A DNA stretch of 6,256 bases from Rhodospira sp. (lineage in GTDB: Bacteria > Pseudomonadota > Alphaproteobacteria > Rhodospirillales > Rhodospirillaceae), in contig JANQGN010000721.1 of NCBI GenBank assembly GCA_028277295.1, positions 1 through 6,256 on the forward strand. Reading direction: 5' to 3'. The position numbers and the translations under genes are program-made. Positions 1 to 5,559 of this stretch are shown here, piece after piece. The notes beneath the pieces were generated by a model. That model was not told the DNA's origin. It saw only the letters and a program-made list of their open reading frames with translations, and did no database searches. Each line of letters begins with the position of its first letter. The first letter of the stretch is position 1.

Positions 1-1
1 C

Positions 2-343
2 GACGCGATCACCCGTCTGATGGTCCTGGCGGGCGTCCGGCGTGTGGGTATGACGGTGATGGAGGAGGTACGCACCATGGCCGTTCGACTGAACATTCGG
101 GAGAACGACTTCCTGATGCATGTGTTCTCAGAGGGGCGCGTTGAAGGACGCGTGGAAGGACGTGTGGAGATGCTGTTGCGGCAGATCGCGCATCGCTTCG
201 GCCCGGTCTCGGAGGCTGTCCAGGCGCGTGTCCGTGCCGCCGATGCGGACCGGGTGGACGCCTGGTCCGAGAGCATTTTCGAGGCAACCAGCCTTGAGGA
301 CCTGCTGAATGGGTCGGCCCGGTCCCCTCGCGTCGATCAGTAG
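2..343 (+). CDS. C-terminal part of an Rpn-family PD-(D/E)XK nuclease / putative transposase-like protein (5' end outside window)
   Basis: The frame is open from base 2 to a TAG at 341-343, so only the last 113 residues are present and the true start lies upstream; an internal ATG at 20 is unlikely to be the start. What remains looks like the tail of Rpn-family proteins (recombination-promoting nucleases, often annotated as PD-(D/E)XK transposase-like or DUF4351 proteins). There is a helical segment, then 'RENDFLMHVFSEG', then three tandem GRVE units (bases 134-169), then a short conserved-looking tail with 'LLRQIAHRFGPVSE' and 'ATSLEDLL'. The catalytic PD-(D/E)XK core would be in the missing N-terminal part, so nuclease activity cannot be judged. 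The stop lies 7 bases inside the end of the convergent gshA gene. Family assignment rests on the tail alone and is recognition, not a search. Confidence 0.7.
   Translation, partial: DAITRLMVLAGVRRVGMTVMEEVRTMAVRLNIRENDFLMHVFSEGRVEGRVEGRVEMLLRQIAHRFGPVSEAVQARVRAADADRVDAWSESIFEATSLEDLLNGSARSPRVDQ
134..169 (+). repeat. Three in-frame 12-bp tandem units encoding GRVE x3
   Basis: Three consecutive 12-base units (134-145, 146-157, 158-169) differ at a few positions and each encodes Gly-Arg-Val-Glu. They sit in the Rpn-like gene as a charged linker between the preceding domain and the C-terminal tail. Since the unit is a multiple of three, copy-number change by strand slippage would alter linker length without shifting the frame. 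The degeneracy between units suggests the array is not very recent. Confidence 0.8.
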
Positions 344-1713
344 GCGTATTCCACGAACAGGGGGTCAACGCTGCCGTTCCACCGGCCGTGAAAGGAGTCG
401 AGGTGTTCCTCGGCCGGGCACCGGCCCGAGTCGGCGATCTCGAACAGCACGTCCAGGAAGCAGGTTTCGTCGCGTCCCTGGGAATTGAGCCGGGTCCGTC
501 GTGCCAGGCCGCGCCGGGCGATGTCTAGCACCTCCAGGGCCAGTTCGCTGAGGGTACGGTCGCCAAACCGCGTGGCCAGGGCCCGCGCGGGCACCTGGTC
601 GCGCAGGGCGGACACCTCGGCGGCGGTCCAGGATCGGGTGAGCTGGTCCGCCTCGTCCAGGGCCACCGAATCATAGAGCAAGCCGACCCAGAAACCCGGA
701 AGGGCGCAAATCCGGCTCCAGGGCCCGCCATCGGCGCCGCGCATCTCCAGGTAGGACTTGAGGCGCACCTCGGGGAAGGCGGTGGTGATATGGTCGGTCC
801 AGTCGCCCAAGGTGGGCCTTTCGCCGGGCAGGGCTGGCAACCGGCCCGCCATGAAGTCGCGGAACGACTGTCCGGCGGCGTCGATGTATCGCCCTTCCCT
901 GTGCACGAAGTACATGGGGACGTCGAGCATGTAGTCCACATAGCGTTCGAACCCCATGCCGTCCTCGAACACGAAGGGCAGCATGCCGCACCGCGCCGGG
1001 TCGGTATCGGTCCAGATATGGCTGCGGTAGCTGAGGTATCCGTTGGGCCGACCCTCGGAAAACGGGCTGTTGGCCCACAACGCCGTCACCAGGGGCTGCA
1101 ACGCCAGGGCGACGCGGAACTTGCGGACCATGTCCGCTTCGCTCTCATAGTCCAGGTTCACCTGAACCGTACAGGTGCGCAGCATCATGTCCAGGCCCAG
1201 CGTGCCCACCGTCGGCATATGCCGGCGCATGATGGCGTAGCGCCCCTTGGGCATCCAAGGACTGTCGTCGCGTCCCCACTTTGGATTGAACCCCAGGCCG
1301 ATCAGGCCGATGCCGTGTTCGCTGGCCACGGCCTTCAGATTCCGATGATGCGTGGACACCTCGGCGCACGTCTGGTGGATGGTTTCCAGGGGTGCGCCGG
1401 ACAGCTCCAGTTGACCGCCCGGTTCCAGGGTGACGCTTCCCCCTTGGGGGCAGGAGAGGGCGATCATCGTGCCGTTTTCCTCCACCGTGCGCCAGCCGAA
1501 GCCCTTGAGGCCCTCCAGCATATCGCGGATTCCCGGCGCTCCATCGACCCCCTCGTAGGGCAGGGGACGCAAGTCACGCAGGGTGAAGGCGAACTTCTCG
1601 TGCTCGGTGCCCACGCGCCAGCGCTCGCGGGGCTTGCAGCCCGCTTCGAACGGGGCGATCAGGTCGGCCTTGCAGGTGACGGGGCGGGTGTTGGGTGTGG
1701 CGGGCGCGGACAT
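337..1713 (-). CDS. gshA: Glutamate-cysteine ligase (plant / alphaproteobacterial type), 458 aa
   Basis: Catalyses ATP-dependent joining of L-glutamate and L-cysteine to gamma-glutamylcysteine, the first and rate-limiting step of cytosolic glutathione synthesis. Family signatures in order: GTEHEKF (residues 35-41), EPGGQLELSG (97-106), MPKGRYAIM (154-162), QVNLDYES (184-191) and ANSPF (214-218), followed by a PNGYLSYR segment (223-230). These fit the GCL family shared by plants and alphaproteobacteria rather than the E. coli GshA type, and 458 aa is the usual length. I chose the ATG at 1711-1713 because GGAGAG lies 6 bases upstream; extending to a TTG at 1782 adds 23 residues that do not look conserved. 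The gene follows rsmE on the same strand after an 85-base gap and is probably co-transcribed with it. Its 3' end overlaps the convergent Rpn-like gene by 7 bases. No frameshift or missing motif is visible. Confidence 0.96.
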   Translation of the reverse strand: MSAPATPNTRPVTCKADLIAPFEAGCKPRERWRVGTEHEKFAFTLRDLRPLPYEGVDGAPGIRDMLEGLKGFGWRTVEENGTMIALSCPQGGSVTLEPGGQLELSGAPLETIHQTCAEVSTHHRNLKAVASEHGIGLIGLGFNPKWGRDDSPWMPKGRYAIMRRHMPTVGTLGLDMMLRTCTVQVNLDYESEADMVRKFRVALALQPLVTALWANSPFSEGRPNGYLSYRSHIWTDTDPARCGMLPFVFEDGMGFERYVDYMLDVPMYFVHREGRYIDAAGQSFRDFMAGRLPALPGERPTLGDWTDHITTAFPEVRLKSYLEMRGADGGPWSRICALPGFWVGLLYDSVALDEADQLTRSWTAAEVSALRDQVPARALATRFGDRTLSELALEVLDIARRGLARRTRLNSQGRDETCFLDVLFEIADSGRCPAEEHLDSFHGRWNGSVDPLFVEYAY

Positions 1714-1798
1714 GGAAGGCTCTCCGACAGCGGACCGGCGACGATCAGGACCTTCGCCGATCCGAACTCCACGATTGCGCAAGGCAGTTTCGTGACGG

Positions 1799-2593
1799 TC
1801 AATGCAAGTCGCCGGACAGGGCCTGGCACAACGTCAGGCCGGCGATGGCGGCGGTTTCCGCGCGCAACACTCGTGGCCCCAAGCGAACCGGCGTAACAAA
1901 GGGCAGATGCCTCAGGGCGTCAAGTTCGGAGTCGGTCAATCCCCCCTCCGGGCCCACAAGCAACGCCGCCGGTGCCCCGGCCAGTTCGGCAAAGGCCCGC
2001 GCTGCCGGGGTCGCCGTCCCGCGCTCGGCCAACACCAGCAAATGCCGGTCGCTGGGCCATCCCTCGGCCAGATGGGCAAGGGCCATGGGGGCGGCCACGT
2101 CCGGCACGGTCAGCCGGCGACATTGTTCGGCCGCCTCCACGGCCAGGACCCGCAGGCGTTCGGTGTTCACGCGTGGGCTCGTCGTGAAGCGGGTCAGCAC
2201 CGGTTGCAGCCGGGTAACGCCCAACTCCGTGGCCTTTTCCGCCAGGAGATCCACCGGACCACGCTTGAGTGGGGCGAACAGCAGCCAAGGGCCCGCTTCG
2301 GTGGCCTGCGGGCGCAACCGGTCGCCGCACAGCACGCGGCCGCCCGACTTCGCAAGACGGTCGATGGTGGCTCGCCACTCTCCATCCTGGCCGTTAAACA
2401 GGACCACCGTATCACCCGGTCCGCGCCGGAGCACGGACCGCAGGTAGTGGGCCTGCGGTGCCGGCAGGTCCACGGTGGCGTGGGCGGCCAGGGTGGCGCC
2501 GCCGACGTACAGCCGTGGACCTTGCCCGCGCGGCGGCGCGGGACTGTCGCGGCCGGTCACCGGGTCTTGGGAATGGTGTGAGGTGGCGGTCAT
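1799..2593 (-). CDS. rsmE: 16S rRNA (uracil-1498-N3)-methyltransferase, 264 aa
   Basis: A SAM-dependent SPOUT-class methyltransferase that modifies U1498 of 16S rRNA in the 30S subunit. An N-terminal PUA-like RNA-binding region (residues about 27-100, from PRLYV) is followed by the knotted SPOUT domain with KATELGV (120-126), EAAEQCRR (153-160), GPEGG (214-218) and LGPRVLRAETA (238-248); the last two belong to the SAM-binding knot. The start is uncertain. The ATG at 2591-2593 gives about 26 low-complexity residues before the usual PRLYV beginning. A TTG at 2608 adds five more residues. Neither has a well-spaced Shine-Dalgarno: AAGGA sits only 2 bases before the TTG and about 17 before the ATG. 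The gene diverges from ubiA and precedes gshA on the same strand, a neighbourhood familiar in alphaproteobacteria. Function is secure; only the start is in doubt. Confidence 0.93.
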   Translation of the reverse strand: MTATSHHSQDPVTGRDSPAPPRGQGPRLYVGGATLAAHATVDLPAPQAHYLRSVLRRGPGDTVVLFNGQDGEWRATIDRLAKSGGRVLCGDRLRPQATEAGPWLLFAPLKRGPVDLLAEKATELGVTRLQPVLTRFTTSPRVNTERLRVLAVEAAEQCRRLTVPDVAAPMALAHLAEGWPSDRHLLVLAERGTATPAARAFAELAGAPAALLVGPEGGLTDSELDALRHLPFVTPVRLGPRVLRAETAAIAGLTLCQALSGDLH

Positions 2594-2606
2594 GCCAGGG
2601 CGATGC

Positions 2607-2634
2607 AACGTCCTTTTGAGAACGTCCTCTTGAG
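2607..2634. repeat. Tandem 14-bp duplication in the rsmE/ubiA divergent spacer
   Basis: Bases 2607-2620 and 2621-2634 are two head-to-tail copies of AACGTCCTTTTGAG and AACGTCCTCTTGAG, differing at one base. They lie immediately upstream of the rsmE start, in the shared control region of rsmE and ubiA. The second copy runs into TTGAGA (2630-2635), which with a 17-base spacer and TAGGGT (2653-2658) could form a weak ubiA promoter. The repeat could be paired regulator sites or a simple local duplication. Confidence 0.7.
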
Positions 2635-2658
2635 ACTGGGGGGCGGCCCCCGTAGGGT

Positions 2659-2678
2659 AGGCGCCGGTGCCGGCGCCT
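2659..2678. promoter_or_regulatory. Inverted repeat (9-bp arms, 2-base spacer) in the ubiA leader
   Basis: AGGCGCCGG at 2659-2667 is the exact reverse complement of CCGGCGCCT at 2670-2678, separated by TG. It lies 48 bases before the ubiA ATG. It could be a dimeric-repressor operator or, if transcribed, a GC-rich hairpin in the ubiA leader. There is no run of T after it (the next bases are TAAAGAGG), so it is not a typical intrinsic terminator. Its role is unknown. Confidence 0.5.
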
Positions 2679-2725
2679 TAAAGAGGGGTGACGGACAATC
2701 CAACAGAGTTTCTAGCGGGGACGGC

Positions 2726-3658
2726 ATGAGCAAGGGAGTTCAGCTGATCGGCGACATGCCCGTGGGTGGCTGGGTGGACCGGGTGCTGCCGGAGCGCCTG
2801 TTGCCCTATGCGCGGCTGATGCGGCTGGATCGGCCGATCGGCTGGTGGCTGCTGCTGTGGCCCACCTGGTGGAGCACGGCGTTGGCCGCCGATGACTCCA
2901 CGTTTGGTTGGCCCGCCCCGATCCTCCTGGGATTGTTCCTTATCGGGGCCGTCGCCATGCGCGGCGCCGGCTGCACCTACAATGACATCGTCGATCGCGA
3001 GTTCGACGCCAGAGTGGCGCGCACCGCGCAACGACCAATCCCCTCCGGTGCGGTGAGTGTCACGCGGGCAAAGGTGTTCCTGGTGTTGCTGGGTCTCGTA
3101 GGCTTGGCGGTGCTTCTCTCCCTGAACCCCTTCGCGATCCTCGTGGGCGTGCTGTCGCTGCCGCTGGTGTTCGCCTACCCGTTCATGAAGCGGGTCACCT
3201 ATTGGCCGCAGGCGTGGCTGGGCATCACCTTCACGTACGGCGCGCTGGTGGGTTGGGCGGCCGTGCGCGGCGAGTTGGACTGGGCACCCATTGTTCTCTA
3301 CGTGGGATGCTGGTTCTGGACTCTTCATTATGACACCATCTATGCGCATCAGGATAAGGAAGACGACCTGATCGTTGGCGTCAAGTCCTCAGCCCTTGCT
3401 TTGGGAGAGCGTACGCGGCCAGCTCTGCTTCTGTTCGTGGTGCTCTTCATGGGGCTGACGGCCCTGGCGGGTTTCTTGGCCGGGCTGCACTGGGTGTTCT
3501 TCGTCCTTCTGGCGCTGCCGGCTGGGCACCTGTTGTGGCAGGTGGTGACGGTGAACATCGATGACGGCACCGACTGCCTGGCCAAGTTCAAGGCCAACCG
3601 ACATACCGGTTGGCTGCTGTTCCTGGCGCTGGTTGTCGGCAATGTCGTTCCCGGCTAA
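2726..3658 (+). CDS. ubiA: 4-hydroxybenzoate polyprenyltransferase, 310 aa
   Basis: An integral membrane prenyltransferase that attaches the polyprenyl tail to 4-hydroxybenzoate in ubiquinone synthesis. Both Mg-diphosphate-binding aspartate motifs are present: NDIVDREFD (residues 86-94) and DTIYAHQDKEDD (203-214). So are RPIGWWLLLWPTWWS near the N-terminus (36-50) and AQRPIPSGAVS (101-111), typical of bacterial UbiA. Hydrophobic segments alternate throughout, consistent with about eight or nine transmembrane helices. The ATG at 2726 is preferred, with a GGGGA ribosome site about 5 bases upstream. Reading on to an ATG at 2603 would add 41 arginine- and glycine-rich residues and run through the inverted repeat at 2659-2678. 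The gene is divergent from rsmE, stands alone on its strand, and ends where a palindromic repeat begins. The tail length used cannot be read from the sequence. Confidence 0.96.
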   Translation: MSKGVQLIGDMPVGGWVDRVLPERLLPYARLMRLDRPIGWWLLLWPTWWSTALAADDSTFGWPAPILLGLFLIGAVAMRGAGCTYNDIVDREFDARVARTAQRPIPSGAVSVTRAKVFLVLLGLVGLAVLLSLNPFAILVGVLSLPLVFAYPFMKRVTYWPQAWLGITFTYGALVGWAAVRGELDWAPIVLYVGCWFWTLHYDTIYAHQDKEDDLIVGVKSSALALGERTRPALLLFVVLFMGLTALAGFLAGLHWVFFVLLALPAGHLLWQVVTVNIDDGTDCLAKFKANRHTGWLLFLALVVGNVVPG

Positions 3659-3702
3659 AGCACATCCCGGGGCGATCTGTGCCAGATCGCTCGGGATTTG
3701 CT
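3657..3702. repeat. Palindromic repeat, copy A (hairpin abutting the ubiA stop)
   Basis: A hairpin-forming element. The inner stem GCGATCTG (3672-3679) pairs with CAGATCGC (3683-3690) around a TGC loop. An outer stem ATCCCG.. (from 3664) pairs with ..CGGGAT (to 3697) with one bulge, and the ends AGCA (3659-3662) / TGCT (3699-3702) also pair. The ubiA TAA at 3656-3658 overlaps its first bases. A second copy in inverse orientation lies at 3953-3999. It may help terminate ubiA transcription or protect the mRNA 3' end, but no T-tract follows, so I class it as a dispersed palindromic (REP-like) repeat rather than a terminator. Confidence 0.75.
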
Positions 3703-3778
3703 CTAGTCCCTGAAATGCATCCTTTAGCAACGGCTGCGATGGTGCGCGCCCGTTAGGGGTTGATATGCGCCGAATTTA

Positions 3779-3800
3779 ATTTGACAACCAGTTGTCAAAT
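3779..3800. promoter_or_regulatory. Perfect 22-bp palindromic operator overlapping a TTGACA -35 box
   Basis: ATTTGACAAC (3779-3788) and GTTGTCAAAT (3791-3800) are exact reverse complements around CA. The + strand contains a consensus TTGACA at 3781-3786; possible -10 boxes are CATATG at 3805-3810 (18-base spacer) or TATGTT at 3807-3812 (20-base spacer), both imperfect. A palindrome over a -35 box is the usual geometry for a repressor of MarR, GntR or TetR size (general knowledge of such operators). Symmetry also places TTGACA on the - strand, but no matching -10 is seen there. No convincing gene follows; the next one starts 660 bases downstream. Confidence 0.6.
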
Positions 3801-3952
3801 GGACCATATGTTGTCTTGTGAGCGGGACCCACCCTGGACGGGTCTTGTCTCACGAGCCTGGTTCCGGAGACCGTCCGGTCGGCCGGTCGTGAATGTCCAT
3901 GCGGGCGATCGGCAGGCCGGCGGTTTTCTGGGTGATCCGCTGCCACGTTGCC

Positions 3953-3999
3953 AAAGCAGATCTCGAGCGATCTGGCACAGATCGCGATGACGATTTGCT
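3953..3999. repeat. Palindromic repeat, copy B (inverse orientation)
   Basis: The reverse complement of this segment shares a 22-base identical core with copy A (A positions 3672-3693), plus 7 of the next 9 bases out to the TGCT end. Its own hairpin has an 8-bp perfect inner stem (3967-3974 with 3978-3985) around GCA, a partly paired middle, and outer arms AGCAGATC / GATTTGCT (3955-3962 with 3992-3999, one G-T pair). Divergence is mainly in the middle of one arm. Paired sequence conservation of this kind suits a genome-wide palindromic element family; only these two copies are visible here. Confidence 0.75.
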
Positions 4000-4390
4000 T
4001 CGGTATCAAAGACGAGGGCGTTTTCGGTGAGTCAGGTGTCGCCGAAGTCGCCCTGGCGAGGTGCGCGATTGTGGCGTGATCGCGCCACTGTCCTTGATGG
4101 CGGCGGTTTGGGCTGGGCACGCCCATGACGAGGGGCGAGCGTTTCGCCATGGCGACCCCACGGGAAACGCTTGACCCGTCAAGGTAACATGCGACGCGGC
4201 CGCCTGCGAGCGGCGGTCGGTGGACCAGGACGTGCGTCCGTGTCCGCCCGCTCTTGGCAAGCCCCCTGGTGCAAGGGCAGCTCGCCAGTCATGACCGAAA
4301 CAGCCGCTTGGACGTAACGGTGCGGGTGGGATGGCGCGTCCCGTCGGCGACGGGCGGGCGGCATTACCTCGATCATCGCGCCCCAGGCCC

Positions 4391-4440
4391 ACAGATTAGA
4401 GCTTTTATAAATATAAACAAAAAGATGAGCAACTAAAAAT
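4391..4440 (+). promoter_or_regulatory. AT-rich stretch, probable promoter of the membrane-protein operon
   Basis: This ~50-base stretch is strongly AT-rich in otherwise GC-rich DNA and sits 20 bases before the first gene's ATG. It carries two TATAAA boxes (4406-4411 and 4412-4417) suitable as -10 elements. No good -35 is found 16-19 bases upstream of either, so the promoter may depend on an activator or an alternative sigma factor. The -10 assignment is inference from base composition and position. Confidence 0.4.
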
Positions 4441-4460
4441 CGAGGACCTCGGAGGGAGCA

Positions 4461-4955
4461 ATGGCGTTCATCAGGTTTTTCCACGTGCTTGGCGCGATCA
4501 TGTTCTTTGGCAGCGTCCTGGACCATGTCGCGGTTTCGCAGATTCCCGGTCTTCTGGAGGACGCGCGCACGCTTCTTGTGGGGCGGCAATTCATTGGCGT
4601 GTCGGCGGACTACGTCACCATGCCGGGGTTGGTGTTGCTGCTGGTGACCGGCCCCATCATGGTCATCGCGCGGCGGCCATCGATCCTCAAGGTTCGGTGG
4701 TTGGGCGTCCACATGCTGATCGCTGTTCTGATCACGCTCAACGTCGTGTTGGTCATGTACCCGGTCGGGCAGGACATCCTGGACCTCGTCGCCCGGGGAC
4801 TCGCGGACGGGCAGTCGTTGGAGCAGATCCTTGGAAGCATCAAGGACTTAGCGGACCAGGAAGCGACATTTGGCCCGCTCAGCGTCTTGTGCACGGTCGT
4901 CACGATCTTTATCGCGGTCATCAAGCCGCGCTTCGGAAGAGTAGCGGAGGCATAG
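4461..4955 (+). CDS. Small multi-pass membrane protein, DUF2269-like (first of a paralogous pair), 164 aa
   Basis: Predicted inner-membrane protein with four hydrophobic segments, roughly residues 3-20, 54-70, 80-100 and 136-155, and a short basic C-terminus. The start is well supported: GGAGGGA at 4451-4457 lies just before the ATG at 4461. There is a histidine in helix 1 (H8, in FFHVLGA), another at H22, a Met-Pro-Gly at 54-56 opening helix 2, and W80/H84 in helix 3. The pattern resembles DUF2269-type 'predicted integral membrane' proteins and more loosely the four-helix, His-containing CopD/HemJ-like membrane proteins; haem or metal binding is only a hypothesis. The next gene begins 4 bases after its stop and its ribosome site lies inside this gene's last codons, so the two are translationally coupled. 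No signal peptide other than helix 1. Function unknown. Confidence 0.85.
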   Translation: MAFIRFFHVLGAIMFFGSVLDHVAVSQIPGLLEDARTLLVGRQFIGVSADYVTMPGLVLLLVTGPIMVIARRPSILKVRWLGVHMLIAVLITLNVVLVMYPVGQDILDLVARGLADGQSLEQILGSIKDLADQEATFGPLSVLCTVVTIFIAVIKPRFGRVAEA

Positions 4956-4959
4956 GCAC

Positions 4960-5559
4960 ATGATGGACTATTACACTTTCCTCATATACTCTCACATTCT
5001 AGGATTCATTCTGCTGGGAGGAGGACTGGCCGCGGTCTTTGTCTCCGAACTGAGGGCGTACCGCGCCCGCGAGGTTCACGTTTTCGTGGAGGCCGCGCGA
5101 TACACGGCCATCCAGTATGATGTTCTGGTCTTACCTGGTGCCCTGATCGCCGGCTCCTCCGGTCTGTTCCTGGTTCTGGAACTAGAGCTTGGGTTCTTCC
5201 AGGAGCCTTGGGTTGTGGGCATGTGGGGACTGTTCGTCTTCGAGTTCCTAGAGGGCAACATCTTCACCCGCATTCAGTTCAGGAGAACCTTGCGAGAGTC
5301 CGTGAAGTTGCTGGAGCATGGGCGGCTGACGGAGGAGGCGCGCGACGAAGCCCGGACCGTGATCGGACTGATCGTGCATTTCCTCGATCTTCCTTTGTTC
5401 GCCGTGATCGTGTACTGCGGCAAGGTCCGTCCCGACACCTGGGCGGAGCTGGGCTTGGCGATTGGCGTGGCCGTCGTCGTGGCATCTATCCTGACCGTTT
5501 TCGTCCCGCGCCTGGCGCGGCGGGATCTCGAACCCGAGGGTCAGGAGGCGATGCCATAG
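4960..5559 (+). CDS. Multi-pass membrane protein, DUF2269-like (second of a paralogous pair), 199 aa
   Basis: Predicted inner-membrane protein with five hydrophobic segments, roughly residues 6-29, 54-74, 82-98, 134-152 and 163-183, and a charged tail. The 110-132 loop is rich in Arg/Glu and likely cytosolic. The ATG at 4960 is chosen over the one at 4963 because GGAGG (4946-4950) is 9 bases upstream. Residues line up with the preceding protein without gaps at an offset of four: H12/H8, L14/L10, G15/G11, G21/G17, D54/D50, P59-G60/P55-G56, G68/G64, W84/W80. This marks the two as diverged duplicates. It has an extra helix at the C-terminus and further histidines at 40, 120 and 140. The family call (DUF2269-like) is recognition by pattern only. 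The coupled order suggests the two proteins form a heteromeric membrane complex; the substrate or cofactor is unknown. Confidence 0.85.
   Translation: MMDYYTFLIYSHILGFILLGGGLAAVFVSELRAYRAREVHVFVEAARYTAIQYDVLVLPGALIAGSSGLFLVLELELGFFQEPWVVGMWGLFVFEFLEGNIFTRIQFRRTLRESVKLLEHGRLTEEARDEARTVIGLIVHFLDLPLFAVIVYCGKVRPDTWAELGLAIGVAVVVASILTVFVPRLARRDLEPEGQEAMP

Larger units (their letters stand above)
3703..4460. other. Long intergenic region without a convincing gene
   Basis: About 760 bases between the ubiA-side repeat and the membrane-protein operon. Reading frames here (for example + 3760-3990, - 3776-4150, - 4006-4392, + 4254-4436) are Arg/Pro/Gly-rich, match no family I recognise and lack good ribosome sites. 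Contents that can be supported are the 22-bp palindrome with TTGACA at 3779-3800, the second palindromic repeat at 3953-3999, a small inverted repeat CTTGAC-CC-GTCAAG at 4170-4183, and an AT-rich stretch at 4391-4440. The region could hold a non-coding RNA or the decayed remains of a gene; nothing in the sequence decides between these. Confidence 0.6.

Noticed and set aside
790..1896. Long + strand open frame opposite gshA (368 codons)
   Set aside because: It is the antisense shadow of gshA in GC-rich DNA; the - strand protein carries clear family motifs and a ribosome site, while this frame has none.
1802..2581. Long + strand open frame opposite rsmE
   Set aside because: Shadow of rsmE, whose SPOUT motifs are unmistakable on the other strand.
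2678..3349. - strand open frame opposite ubiA
   Set aside because: Gln/His/Arg-rich translation with no family resemblance; ubiA on the + strand has both aspartate motifs.
3657..3702. Intrinsic terminator of ubiA
   Set aside because: The hairpin is good but no T-run follows, and a second inverted copy elsewhere shows it is a repeat; termination remains only a possible side role.
3818..3852. Possible hairpin GTGAG...CTCAC with inner GACCC/GGGTC
   Set aside because: Two short 5-bp stems separated by an internal loop; too weak to call an RNA or attenuator without folding or transcript data.
3760..3990. + strand 76-codon frame following the TTGACA palindrome
   Set aside because: It starts upstream of the proposed promoter, has no ribosome site, matches no family and ends inside palindromic repeat B, so I did not call a gene.
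4179..4712. - strand 177-codon frame over the AT-rich stretch
   Set aside because: It runs antisense into the well-supported gene at 4461, has low-complexity composition and no family match.
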